A stretch of DNA of 64,000 nt from Kluyveromyces lactis (taxonomy: Eukaryota; Ascomycota; Saccharomycetes; Saccharomycetales; Saccharomycetaceae). Under the pieces are notes generated by a model, which worked only from the letters and a program-made list of their open reading frames with translations, was not told the origin of the DNA and did no database searches. The stretch lies in NCBI RefSeq assembly GCF_000002515.2, contig NC_006041.1, forward strand, positions 1,116,001 through 1,180,000, in the 5' to 3' direction. How positions within the stretch are numbered: position 1 is the stretch's first letter; each line of letters begins with the position of its first letter. The translations under genes and the position numbers were made by a program. Positions 32,039 to 41,345 of the stretch are shown one piece after another.

Positions 32039-33527
32039 TCCTATGGTATGTAACTATGAAGTGTCTTGCTGTTTTTTTAGAGCTAATGTTTTCTATGCAC
32101 TCGAGAGATGAAAACATCCATTTACAGGTACCTCGAGAGACAAGAACAGACTTTGTTACAGATCTATCCAACCCTTAAATATAATTTCTATGATACAGAA
32201 CTAACTCATTACTTGCAATGATCATTAAAACTTACAAGGGAGGAGATCTTACAAAACTTATCTATCCTTATCCGTTTCACTCTTGCATCGCTTACGCATG
32301 ATAAGATTGGTCCAAGCTTGAATAAATAATACCTTAATATCTGATACTACAAATTGTTCTTTATGCTTTGGGTTGGATAAACCTCCGCTTCTTCACGACT
32401 CATTTCGGTTGCCATGCATCAGTAAAGGTCGTTTTCTTTTCCTTCCTTTAGGTCCACTCTTAGCGAGCCTAATCCAATATCAACAATTTACACTGCTGCT
32501 GCTGCTGCTACCACTACTAGCACGACTGCATTGAGCTAACGACACTCCTCTTGTTCGTCGTTCTTACTCACTCTTTCTCTCCTCTCTTATCTGACTCGCG
32601 CAAGTACCCTTATCGTTATCATGATACAGCTTCTTCTTCATCTTCTAGGCGAGGAATTGGTCGAAACGGAAAAAAGAAAAATTTTCGCTGGGAAAAGCTT
32701 TCGTTGCTTGGTTTAATGGAAGGGCATTATCTTTGGCACTTTGCGCAACTGTTAAGCGAGCTATAGGTAAAAGTCGGAACGGAGAGGGCCTTGAAAAGTG
32801 GTAACTCGCTTAGCATTGAGTGATGATAGTTACTGCACAGTCGCTTAACGGATAAATGTTACTTTTATTATTATTTTCTTTTTTTTTTCCCTTTGCGGTT
32901 CTTGTTTCCTGACGGAGATCACTCTTTCACTAACAGAGTTGTTTTGATGCTTGTGCAAATATTTTGATAAGTTGATTGACCGGACCAGACCGCCTTAAGG
33001 GAACGGTCTCTTTCTTTTTCCGGTTTTCATTTGCATAAGTTTCCATTCGAGCAACAAATATGAAATGAGATGTGGGTGTTTGGGTGTTAATAGGAATGAT
33101 ATTTGCATTAAGTTATTTCAGTGATTGTATAAATGTATGTAACAACAGTGTTGGCTAGCTTCAAAAAAATGTGGTTGGGGCCTTCAGAGGAGTAAGGAAG
33201 TAGGAGAGTGGCAATGGCAAAGTAAAAAGAACTAGAAAAGTTAATTGACGTGTTTTTTTATCGCTTTTTCTTCCAGGGTATTAATAATTTTTTAAATCTG
33301 TCGCGCGTCAGCGAAGAATTAATTTATATTATTCTGTCGTTGGGAATAAAAATTGGAAACATAAACCAGGGCAGATCGACCTGTGTCATTAACTCTCGAT
33401 AAAAGAATTATTAATGTAGTGGATATTATTGTTAATTGGGTCAGAATAGCAGACGGCTAGCTTGTGTTGATCAAAAGTTCAAAATTCGTAAGATCAAAAA
33501 TCAAAAAGGACTTAATTACCGGTCGGT
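32039..33527. other. Intergenic region upstream of UGA4
   Basis: About 1.5 kb between the UGA4 start and the end of the first a-factor gene. It holds a GATA cluster (32257-32305), a CTG triplet run near 32492-32508, and T-rich tracts at 32876-32890. A 71-codon frame at 32551-32766 has no recognisable content. I found no further gene. Confidence 0.5.
32257..32305. promoter_or_regulatory. Cluster of three GATAAG sites upstream of UGA4
   Basis: CTTATC occurs at 32257-32262 and 32267-32272 (GATAAG on the UGA4 strand), and GATAAG at 32300-32305. They lie 220-270 bases upstream of the UGA4 start. In S. cerevisiae UGA4 depends on GATA factors (Gln3, Gat1, Dal80) plus the Uga3/Dal81 site; I could not identify the latter here. 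Confidence 0.65.
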
Positions 33528-33629
33528 TCAAGCAACGACACATTGTGGGACCCAGACAAAACCTGGGATAATCCAGTTTTCCTTGTTTTCAGCGGATTCA
33601 TTTTGGGAAGCTTGTTGAGTTGGTTGCAT
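33528..33629 (-). CDS. MFA1: Mating pheromone a-factor precursor, intact copy (33 aa)
   Basis: Farnesylated peptide pheromone secreted by a cells. The 33-residue precursor starts MQPTQQAS, has an acidic/Asn-rich middle (NESAENKEN), and then the mature core WIIPGFVWVPQC. It ends in the CaaX box CVVA, followed directly by TGA. Features match S. cerevisiae a-factor (MQPS start, Asn before the mature N-terminus, YIIKGVFWDPAC core, CVIA box). Processing would be farnesylation at Cys30, removal of VVA, methylation, N-terminal trimming after Asn, and export by a Ste6-type transporter. I recall WIIPGFVWVPQC as the K. lactis a-factor core. A TATA box (33737-33745) lies about 110 bases upstream. A second, frameshifted copy lies 735 bases upstream in the same direction. 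Confidence 0.93.
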   Translation of the reverse strand: MQPTQQASQNESAENKENWIIPGFVWVPQCVVA

Positions 33630-33736
33630 TTTTGTTACAGTTGTTTCTTGTGTTGTGTTGTTGTAGTTTGTGATTCGTTCTAATCTTTTTTACTGAATAT
33701 GTATCACAATTGAACCAAATAAGATTCAGAACCGCT

Positions 33737-33745
33737 CTATTTATA
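33737..33745 (-). promoter_or_regulatory. TATA box of the intact a-factor gene
   Basis: TATAAATAG on the minus strand, about 110 bases upstream of the start codon. That is a usual yeast TATA-to-ATG distance for a short leader. Confidence 0.7.
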
Positions 33746-33833
33746 ACAAATTATTTCATGGAGAGGTTAATGTAGGCTTACTCACCCGCTCCTGCAGTTT
33801 TGTTCCCATTTTTACCTTTTTTAATATTTTTCA

Positions 33834-33862
33834 CCTATGTAATTACCTATTTAAGTAATTAC
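33834..33862 (+). promoter_or_regulatory. Candidate a-specific operator (Mcm1/alpha2-like), intact a-factor copy
   Basis: The element reads CTATGTAATTACC then TATTTAAGTAATTAC. It has near-symmetric GTAATTAC arms around an imperfect Mcm1-type core (CC-N6-AG). It resembles the S. cerevisiae alpha2-Mcm1 operator (CATGTAATTACC... core with flanking TTAC). It lies about 205-235 bases upstream of the start codon. An ACAATG, a possible a2/HMG-type site, follows at 33879-33884. A matching element precedes the other copy. Confidence 0.6.
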
Positions 33863-34263
33863 GAAGGTACCAACTGTACAATGCGTCGTTAATTGTACCG
33901 TTTAGGTAAAGTAAGAGATAGTAGAAATAACTTTAAAACATGCAAGTGAACAGAGTTGAGGATGCGCTATACCTCATAATAAAGCGGCTGCCCTTAATGA
34001 GGTACTGAAGTTCTCCTCTAAAGTATACAGAAAAAAAAAAACACACACTACCATGAATGACAACACCAATAAAAATACAGATGGGCGTCAGTCGGCGCTA
34101 GATTAAGGCATCGACATTATTACACTAAGGAAAAACTTAGGATGGACATTAACAATTGTTAATCACTGAAAGAACATTCATTATAATATACAAACCATTC
34201 CTATTAACTTTATATTATGGAGCTATTTAGAAAAAAAAATGAGAAGTGGGCAGATGTTGATAG

Positions 34264-34364
34264 TCATGCTACCACACATTGTGGGACCCAACGAAACCTG
34301 GGATAATCCAGTTTTCCTTGTCTTCAGCGGATTCGTTTTGAGAAGCTTGTTGAGCTGGTTGCAT
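34264..34364 (-). pseudogene. MFA2: Second a-factor gene copy, frameshifted by one base
   Basis: This copy starts MQPAQQAS and runs in step with the intact copy as far as WIIPGFV. One T is then missing relative to the expected GTT TGG, at about 34288-34291. In the resulting frame it ends GSHNVW and a TAG at 34269, with no CaaX box, so no farnesylated pheromone could be made. In the original frame the rest (WVPQCVVA, TGA at 34264) is still perfect. All three base differences from the intact copy downstream of the gap are synonymous. The break is therefore very recent, strain-specific or a sequencing error. TATA and operator-like elements remain upstream. The nearest canonical slippery heptamer for programmed -1 frameshifting is absent. 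Confidence 0.88.
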
Positions 34365-34471
34365 TTTTGTTATGTCTTGTTGTAAACTTTAACGGTTTTT
34401 GGTCTTTTAGGTTATTCCCTTGAAATCTCTATATACAACGGAAAACAATGGGGTCCTCCAAAAATAAGGCT

Positions 34472-34481
34472 CTCTTATATA
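34472..34481 (-). promoter_or_regulatory. TATA box of the second a-factor copy
   Basis: TATATAAGAG on the minus strand, about 110 bases upstream of the start codon, the same spacing as in the intact copy. Confidence 0.65.
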
Positions 34482-34564
34482 CAGAAATGGTACCGAAGGC
34501 TTTAAAACATGCATAGATCTACCCCATAATAACCAAAAGAAGTGTATTAATTGATCTTGGTCCT

Positions 34565-34593
34565 TGTAGTTACTTCATTGGGTAATTACATAG
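34565..34593 (-). promoter_or_regulatory. Candidate a-specific operator, second a-factor copy
   Basis: On the minus strand it reads CTATGTAATTACC then CAATGAAGTAACTAC. It is identical to the element of the other copy over the first 13 bases and similar throughout the rest. It lies about 200-230 bases upstream of the start codon, the same distance as in the other copy, but in the opposite orientation relative to the gene. Confidence 0.6.
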
Positions 34594-34658
34594 CTCGGCA
34601 AATCCAAAAGAAAATAAAGATCTACTGAAGAAATCTGTAGCATATGCATATATAGCCT

Positions 34659-35585
34659 CTAGCAACCAGGGACTAGTACATTGTCTATTAACCTCACTGT
34701 AGTTTTCAAGTCCAATCTATCTCTCACATAAACTGCGCAGCTGATGACGATATCTTGTGATTTATTGGAAAGCGTTTCAACTTCGTCTAAAGTTTCCACA
34801 TCGGCGATTGATATGTAATCCAATTTGAAATCACCAGTCTGGTAATATGGGATCCATCTACTCTGAATAGCATCAAGTACATCATCTCTAGTAACACCTT
34901 CCGTCGCCTGATTTTTAATAATCAGTTGTGCCCCGTCTTTTAAGCCTTTGTAAATGTTCGCCGCTATCTCTAGAGATTCTTCGCAGAGATATTTGTTCCT
35001 ACTGCTTAACGCTAATCCACTGGTTGCAGATCTTGTGATCGGCATCATCACAAGTTCAAGATCAAAGAATAATTCTTTGACCATGTTTTGTAAAACAACA
35101 AATTGTTGGAAATCTTTCTGACCGAAATATGCCTTGGTGGGTTGAACTATATTGAATAGTTTCCCAACCACAGTTGCAACACCTCTGAAGAAATTTGGTC
35201 TTGTCTTCCCTTCTAGTTTTTCACTCAACCCCAATACACTGATAAAGGGCCCCACTTGCTTCGAAACGTCCAAAGGTATACCTCTAGGGTAAAGATCTTT
35301 AGGTTGCGGAACGAAGACGGCATCAACACCAAGTTCCTCGAGTAATTTCTTGTCAGCATCTAATGTTCTAGGATACTTGTCCAAATCCTCTGTGGGTGCA
35401 AACTGCGAAGGATTAACAAATATGGAAACAACGGTGAACTTGTTATCTTTTATGGATTGCTGGATCAATGAAGCGTGTCCTTCATGAAGACAACCCATCG
35501 TAGGAACAAATCCGACATCTTCATTTCTGACATTCTCTTGCTTTCTCCAAGCCCTCACCTCTGCAACTGTACGCAAAACCTGCAT
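34659..35585 (-). CDS. PAN6: Pantothenate synthetase (308 aa)
   Basis: Joins pantoate and beta-alanine with ATP to make pantothenate (vitamin B5), the precursor of coenzyme A; cytosolic. The adenylyl-transfer motif is in TMGCLHEGHASLI (His34, His37). FVNPSQFAPTEDLDKYPR is the pantoate-binding segment and the KMSKS-equivalent region is near SGLALSSRNKYL. FGQKDFQQF lies between them. Length 308 against 309 in S. cerevisiae (YIL145C). It is divergent from NDC80, as there. Confidence 0.97.
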   Translation of the reverse strand: MQVLRTVAEVRAWRKQENVRNEDVGFVPTMGCLHEGHASLIQQSIKDNKFTVVSIFVNPSQFAPTEDLDKYPRTLDADKKLLEELGVDAVFVPQPKDLYPRGIPLDVSKQVGPFISVLGLSEKLEGKTRPNFFRGVATVVGKLFNIVQPTKAYFGQKDFQQFVVLQNMVKELFFDLELVMMPITRSATSGLALSSRNKYLCEESLEIAANIYKGLKDGAQLIIKNQATEGVTRDDVLDAIQSRWIPYYQTGDFKLDYISIADVETLDEVETLSNKSQDIVISCAVYVRDRLDLKTTVRLIDNVLVPGC

Positions 35586-35966
35586 TATTTCACTGATTTG
35601 AAGCTCAATTACAATTGGGTGCTAACAGTGAAACCCCGGCAAAGTAATTGAAACTACAATAATAGCAATTGACTTGACTATTTCTTCCGATGAGTCTTAA
35701 TGCCAAATAAACTGTTCTTAAACGATTTTCGAGTTTAAGTGCTGAAGCAAAATCACGTGACCTTAAGCATAATCTCGAAATTCACACAAAAATGAAAACA
35801 AACAAGCAGATAAAATCCAAAACAATGAACATCGCTGATCTGAAAGGTTTACATACTGGAATCCAGAGCCTAATATCGCATTTTGGAAGTGAAAAGTTAT
35901 TAAGTGCTAGTATCGACACTCTGGGATATCGTGGTTCTCTATTCTCTATCGAATAAGGAAGGCAGA
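35586..35966. other. Divergent promoter PAN6 / NDC80
   Basis: About 380 bases with a CACGTG E-box at 35754-35759 (aatCACGTGac). A 43-codon open frame (35825-35956) ends 10 bases before the NDC80 start and is a candidate uORF, listed in the findings. Confidence 0.55.
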
Positions 35967-37988
35967 ATGGATGAATTGCGAGATATCAGAACCACTGGTC
36001 CTGAGGATGTGTTGAATAGCGTCGATCCGTATAGATATACATCACAGATTCCTAATGGAAAGAGTAATAATGGATTGAATGCTAAAATGAATGGGAATAA
36101 TACGTTAACCAATATGATTAATAGGAGTATAGCCAAAAATATGGGCCAAAATGCTTCCAGTGGCAGCATGCGTCGGTCTATGAGACAGAGTTTGAGAAAC
36201 TCACTTCCACGTAGTTCCATAGGTCCACAACAACAGCAGCAGATGAATTCCACTCAAAATAGTACATATCATAATACTGCAAGAGATCCGAGGCCACTTA
36301 GGGACAAGAACTTCCAGAATCTGTTGCAGCAAGAGATTTTCAGTTATCTAACGGATCAGAAATTTGATGTCGAGACTAACCATCCAATCTCTTTGAAGTC
36401 ATTGAAACAGCCAACGCAGAAAGATTTTATTTATATGTTCAAATGGTTGTACCTTAGGCTGGATCCGGGTTACGTGTTTACGAAATCGTTAGAGCATGAA
36501 GTTTATTCGATTTTGAGAACTATTCATTATCCATACTTGGCCACGATAAATAAATCTCAGATATCAGCTGTGGGTGGGTCCAATTGGCCAAAATTCGTTG
36601 GAATGCTTCATTGGTTGGTAATAATCAATAAAAAGTTGGATGAATGTCTAGAGCATTTGGATGTATCAATTAACAATCAAGTGACGCAAGATATTACTGT
36701 GCTAAACCAGCCTTTGAAAACTGCCGAAGAGCAAGAGAAGAAACAGGAAAAATATGAATTAATGGTAGAGAGACTTTTCATTGACTATATTACCGAGTCA
36801 TATAAAAGTTTTCTTAGATTAGAAGATGACTACGAGCCTTACCTGCATGATCTTGAATTGAGTTTCCAGAGGTTCGTCCATATCATCGAAACGGATATAG
36901 CCCAGCTGACATCTACCACCGAACATTTATCTGTTGAATGCGAGTCCATAGTTGCCAAGAACTATGAGCTGAAAAATATTAAAGAGAAAAACACAGGATT
37001 GGAACAGGAGTATAAAAGACTAAGTCATGGCGTTCAGATTACCCAGGCGAAAAGTAAGGAATGGCCGGATAAATTGAAGGAAATTGAAGACGAAATCGAT
37101 AAGAAGAAAAGAGATATACGGCAAGTTAGTTTACAGATAGACGAACTGACTTCTGTTTTGAAAAGAAAGAATATAAGTGGAGAAGAGATTGAACACAAGA
37201 ATAAGGAAAGTGATAGCATATCCAAGAGTTTAGACACTGTTTCATCTAGATTGGACCAATTCACAGGGTTAGTGAGACAACAAAGGTTGGAAACTGAATC
37301 TGTTTACAAAAATCTACAAGACACGTTAAAGCAGTATAAATCCGCTACGGAAGGGCTAGTAATTGCAAGGAAAAATCTCGGCGATCATATTGATGAATCA
37401 TCAATTGAACTTGTGTTACCATCAGATCTTATGAGCGAAGAAATGATAGGACTTACTGTCGAAGAGCTCATAGGAGATAAGAAATCTTTCACCGATCCAA
37501 TCAAAAAGAATTTGAATAAGATAGCTGAAGACATAAAAATGCGAATAACAAACATACAAACGGAAAACTCGAAATTACAGATTAAACTGGAGGACTTGAG
37601 GAATGAAATTACGACAAAAAACGAAGATCTGGACCAACTAGAGCAACAGTTATCATCCATAAAATCCGAATACGAAGAATACAGACAAGAATCCCAGAGT
37701 CAGTTACTTTCTCAGAATATCAAAATTGAAAAGTTAGAGAGAAAGATTCAAAATGCACGCGTCGAATCCCAACAAAAGATATCCAGCATAGAGAGAGAGG
37801 CTGAGGAAACGAGATTGAAATTGGAAGAACTGAAACTTCTACAGAATAGAGAAAGATTAGAACTTCATAACAAAGTGATACAACTTATCGAATATGTCTC
37901 AAATTTCAAGATTAATACCCAAAGTTCAATTGAAGAATTACAAAATGCAACACAAAAAGAACTCCAGCGTCTGCAAACTGAAGTGTAA
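35967..37988 (+). CDS. NDC80: Outer kinetochore protein Ndc80 (673 aa)
   Basis: Microtubule-binding subunit of the Ndc80 complex at the kinetochore. I choose the ATG at 35967 (MDELRDIRTTG) because the conserved VDPYRYTSQIP region follows about 20 residues later, as in S. cerevisiae. An ATG at 35904 would add 21 residues. A basic, Ser/Arg-rich N-terminal tail covers 1-110, a target of Aurora B in the family. The CH domain is at about 115-240 (DPRPLRDKNFQ, KWLYLRLDPGYVF, SAVGGSNWPKF), and the rest is long coiled coil. S. cerevisiae Ndc80 has 691 residues (YIL144W). Confidence 0.96.
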   Translation: MDELRDIRTTGPEDVLNSVDPYRYTSQIPNGKSNNGLNAKMNGNNTLTNMINRSIAKNMGQNASSGSMRRSMRQSLRNSLPRSSIGPQQQQQMNSTQNSTYHNTARDPRPLRDKNFQNLLQQEIFSYLTDQKFDVETNHPISLKSLKQPTQKDFIYMFKWLYLRLDPGYVFTKSLEHEVYSILRTIHYPYLATINKSQISAVGGSNWPKFVGMLHWLVIINKKLDECLEHLDVSINNQVTQDITVLNQPLKTAEEQEKKQEKYELMVERLFIDYITESYKSFLRLEDDYEPYLHDLELSFQRFVHIIETDIAQLTSTTEHLSVECESIVAKNYELKNIKEKNTGLEQEYKRLSHGVQITQAKSKEWPDKLKEIEDEIDKKKRDIRQVSLQIDELTSVLKRKNISGEEIEHKNKESDSISKSLDTVSSRLDQFTGLVRQQRLETESVYKNLQDTLKQYKSATEGLVIARKNLGDHIDESSIELVLPSDLMSEEMIGLTVEELIGDKKSFTDPIKKNLNKIAEDIKMRITNIQTENSKLQIKLEDLRNEITTKNEDLDQLEQQLSSIKSEYEEYRQESQSQLLSQNIKIEKLERKIQNARVESQQKISSIEREAEETRLKLEELKLLQNRERLELHNKVIQLIEYVSNFKINTQSSIEELQNATQKELQRLQTEV

Positions 37989-38243
37989 TAAAAGCTCGGA
38001 GGAAATCATTTGAAATAAATTACAATATCAATACTGTTGAAATTCACTGTGCAAAAGCAATCATTTCTTTGTTTATTTTAGACAGCGGACGAAAACATCT
38101 TTTTATAGTGATTATATGTGGTATATTTAAGTATTAGGATTTTATAAAACTGATTCGTGATGCGATTTTTGGAAAGATGATTCATTTGCTGTTTAAAGTA
38201 TGCCAGTTTAATACGGATGATAAATTATAAAACCCAATATTGT

Positions 38244-40820
38244 TCATTTATTTGCACTTCTATAGTACATTTTACGGATCAATGGATGATGATCTCTTAA
38301 GTCTTTATTCTTATTGGAACTGTATTCTAGGTATGCCATATCCTCACCACCAGCCAAACCAGCCAAAGATCCTTCGCTCTTAACAGCCTTAGATTTGTTC
38401 CTTGGTCTCTTGTTCCCACCATTCTTCCAAATGTAGCTATCGTTATCCTCACCTGCTTCAATGCCTGCAGCTTCTTCGTTTTTGAGAAGAACTTCTTGCA
38501 AAAGTTCTCTACGTTCTCTAGCAGAAGAATATGCTAGATTAGGCAAGTTTTCCATACCATGTAGATGGGTGATAACCTTGAAAGCATAACCTTGATCAAC
38601 TAAAAATGCCTGTCTCTTTGTGGAGTAGTACATTTCTTGAGTATCTTTAGAAACTAGAGAATAGAAGAAGGCGTTGAACCCTTCATCGTTACGTCTCTTA
38701 GCTCTTAAAATTCTACCCAATCTTTGTGCTTCTTGACGTCTAGACCCGTAATGAGACGAAATTTGGATCAAACAAGTCGCCTCTGGCAAATCAATCGAAG
38801 TATCTCCAACCTTTGATAAGAAAATGGTATTGATTTGGTCATTATATTGAAAATTCTGCAAAATATTCATACGCTCTTGTTGTGGCGTGGAACCGTAAAT
38901 GAAAGGCTTACCTAGCTTCAAAGCATATTCTTGAAGAGCGTAGACGTTATCTGAAAAGACGATAATTTTATCACCTCTCTTTTCATGATATTGAATCAAA
39001 AATTGACACGCCTGGAACTTGGTTGGATTCATAATATATAGTAGCATTCTTTTTCTCGCATTCTCTCTTAGATATTCTTGGTAAAACTCTGCAGTCATTG
39101 GACACCAAACTTCCGCACACTGCACATTAGCAATGTGACCTTTCTGTGAAAGTTCCATCCAATTAGCTTCGTAAAGTTTTGGACCAATCAAGAAATTCAA
39201 ATCACTAATCTTGTCATCTTCACGCACCAAAGTTGCAGTTAAACCTAATTTTGCATGTGCGGCAATAGTGGACACAACACGTCTAAACATGGCTGCAGGT
39301 ACGACATGTACTTCATCCAAAATAATGAAACCCCATTCTCTACCCGTTAAGAAATCCATAACCTTTTGAGAATCGTACGATCTATTTCTAGTGTTAGCAA
39401 CCATGGAATAAGTCGAGACCACCAGACCAGATTCAGTTTGGAACATTTCTTTGTTATCTGATGTGAAGACGGCAACATTTTCAGGCTGGAGCGTACACCA
39501 CTGAAGGAATTGTTGTCTCCATTGCATGACTGACACTGACGAAGTACAAAGCACGATCACAGACTTTTTGATAGTACATGCCGCTGTGATACCGACCAAA
39601 GTCTTACCAGCACCGCATGGTAACACAATAATACCACTTCTTGCACGACCGTTACCGAACATTTTGCTCAAGGATTTTTCCTGATATGGTCTGATTTGAG
39701 TTGATGGTTTCAAATCGATATCTAAATCTGGATTTCTTCGATCGTTCCTGAAATCATATTCTTCCAACACCGGATAGTCAAGTTCTTGACATCTTTTCTT
39801 CACAATTTCGACAGATGCATTGTCAATTTCGAAAGCATGAACCGCATCTATATCATCGTCTTCTTCTTCAAGTTCCTTATTGGCCCCCACGACAGCTGAA
39901 AAGACAGCTTCCACATCGTTAGGATCCACTCCCTCTGCATCTACCATCTTATTCGCCATGGTTTTCTTAACCGCAGCATCCACTGCAGCATCGGTATCGA
40001 TTCTTAGATTACCAATGATTTGATCGTTTAACAACATTTGCAAGATATCAGCTTGAGAAGTTTCCACGAAATATCTATTATGCTTAATGACCAATTTCAC
40101 CTTACCGTATGATACAGTTGCACTCTTAATGAAGTTGATAATCGAAGGTGCAACAGGAACCTTGGACAATCTGTCCAATACTGCTATGATATCTTCAGTT
40201 TCCAAACCAACCGAAACCGCAGCATACAAAGAGTAAGCCGTAATTCTGTACTCATGAATATGAGATGGTCTAGAAACGGGTTCTGCGATCGTCACAAGAA
40301 AATCCTGTGCTTGTTCTGCCAATGGAGAGAATGATTCTAAGATCACACGTCCATCGTTAGGCGATATCCATAAAGGCCGCGAGGCATGATCCGGCTTCAA
40401 TTTTAAGTAGCTGAAATCGTTAGTCTTGAACATTCCTGAAACAACGTCAGGCTCAAAATCAGGGGGAATATCGTCCAAATGTGCATGAAGGATATCATCC
40501 TTTGCTGCTAGATTATGGTTCATTCCACTACCAGCAGTTGCAGCAGCAGCAGATCTAGAAGAAGAAGAACTTTTCTTCGATTTCCGACTCAAAAGAGGAT
40601 TCACTTGAGGAGCAGGAGCGTTCGCCTGCATTAGAGATTCCTTTAACTCAGCTTCCTCTTCTTCATCTAAGACATCATCGTCGATATCTGGGGCAATATC
40701 CCCGTATTCTTCATCGTCTGTAACCAAAGAGTCATCTGAAAAAACCGTGTCCTGCACTAATTTCTCCTTTCCACCTCTACTTCTTGTGTGATATGAACGC
40801 TTCACTACCTCATCTTCCAT
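38244..40820 (-). CDS. SSL2: TFIIH DNA helicase/translocase Ssl2 (XPB, 858 aa)
   Basis: ATP-driven 3'-5' DNA translocase of TFIIH, needed for promoter opening by RNA polymerase II and for nucleotide excision repair. The start at 40820 (MEDEVVKRS) is chosen because the preceding 76 in-frame codons are not protein-like; S. cerevisiae Ssl2 has 843 residues. An acidic N-terminus is followed by the damage-recognition domain ([20 protein letters not shown]). Helicase motif I PCGAGKT is at about 401-407, the DEVH box near 501, and motif [13 protein letters not shown] near the C-terminal third. It is convergent with NDC80, as in S. cerevisiae (YIL143C). Confidence 0.97.
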   Translation of the reverse strand: MEDEVVKRSYHTRSRGGKEKLVQDTVFSDDSLVTDDEEYGDIAPDIDDDVLDEEEEAELKESLMQANAPAPQVNPLLSRKSKKSSSSSRSAAAATAGSGMNHNLAAKDDILHAHLDDIPPDFEPDVVSGMFKTNDFSYLKLKPDHASRPLWISPNDGRVILESFSPLAEQAQDFLVTIAEPVSRPSHIHEYRITAYSLYAAVSVGLETEDIIAVLDRLSKVPVAPSIINFIKSATVSYGKVKLVIKHNRYFVETSQADILQMLLNDQIIGNLRIDTDAAVDAAVKKTMANKMVDAEGVDPNDVEAVFSAVVGANKELEEEDDDIDAVHAFEIDNASVEIVKKRCQELDYPVLEEYDFRNDRRNPDLDIDLKPSTQIRPYQEKSLSKMFGNGRARSGIIVLPCGAGKTLVGITAACTIKKSVIVLCTSSVSVMQWRQQFLQWCTLQPENVAVFTSDNKEMFQTESGLVVSTYSMVANTRNRSYDSQKVMDFLTGREWGFIILDEVHVVPAAMFRRVVSTIAAHAKLGLTATLVREDDKISDLNFLIGPKLYEANWMELSQKGHIANVQCAEVWCPMTAEFYQEYLRENARKRMLLYIMNPTKFQACQFLIQYHEKRGDKIIVFSDNVYALQEYALKLGKPFIYGSTPQQERMNILQNFQYNDQINTIFLSKVGDTSIDLPEATCLIQISSHYGSRRQEAQRLGRILRAKRRNDEGFNAFFYSLVSKDTQEMYYSTKRQAFLVDQGYAFKVITHLHGMENLPNLAYSSARERRELLQEVLLKNEEAAGIEAGEDNDSYIWKNGGNKRPRNKSKAVKSEGSLAGLAGGEDMAYLEYSSNKNKDLRDHHPLIRKMYYRSANK

Positions 40821-41345
40821 AATGACACAATTAGTGTACAGATAGACTCCGGGGATAGACCTTAATTCCCTTGTCCGTCCTTGGACTTTGATTCTTAAAC
40901 ATCTAATTAAAGTTAAAGTTCTCTTAAAATCATCTTTCAGATTAATAATGTTGAGGCAAAAATGATTACCCGGACAAACAATATAACCAGAATGAGCCAA
41001 AAACCCAATATAAGTTAGAGTTGGATGACCAACTAATAACCATTGCAACCACTAGGTAGTTCCACGATTAACAATACAACAACGAGGTTGCCGAATAGAC
41101 GAAAAGGCCGGTTTTGCTAGTTGTTTTTACAGTTTTAGTAGTTGTAAGACTGAAACAACCCATACACCACACCTCAGGACATCGTCACATAGTACGGCAA
41201 AAGAAACGTATTGAAAAAAAATTCGAGATTAATAGCGTTATCCAAACGAGATGAGCTTGCGATGAGGTAGGTTCAGATCTTATCCAAGAGCGATTACGAT
41301 AGGATCACCAGTGGTTTGGGTGAGGAAATAGTCTAATTTTTACAG
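40821..41345. other. Divergent promoter SSL2 / SRP40
   Basis: About 525 bases. The SSL2 frame stays open for part of it but is not conserved. PAC and RRPE elements lie near SRP40. I see no further gene. Confidence 0.55.
41212..41266 (+). promoter_or_regulatory. RRPE and two PAC-like elements upstream of SRP40
   Basis: TGAAAAAAAATT at 41212-41223 is RRPE-like. GAGATGAG (41248-41255) and GCGATGAG (41259-41266) are PAC-like. The set lies 80-130 bases before the SRP40 start and fits a nucleolar, ribosome-biogenesis gene. Confidence 0.7.

Larger units (their letters stand above)
33630..34263. other. Region between the two a-factor copies
   Basis: About 630 bases containing the promoter of the intact copy and the 3' region of the second copy. 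Beyond the TATA and operator-like element listed separately, the segment ctttaaaacatgca at about 33930 also occurs at about 34500 upstream of the other copy, followed in both by a CATAATAA string. This suggests that parts of the upstream DNA were duplicated with the gene. Confidence 0.6.

Noticed and set aside
40821-41048. 76-residue N-terminal extension of SSL2
   Set aside because: The extension is not acidic or conserved, and the start at 40820 gives the family's usual length and N-terminal character.
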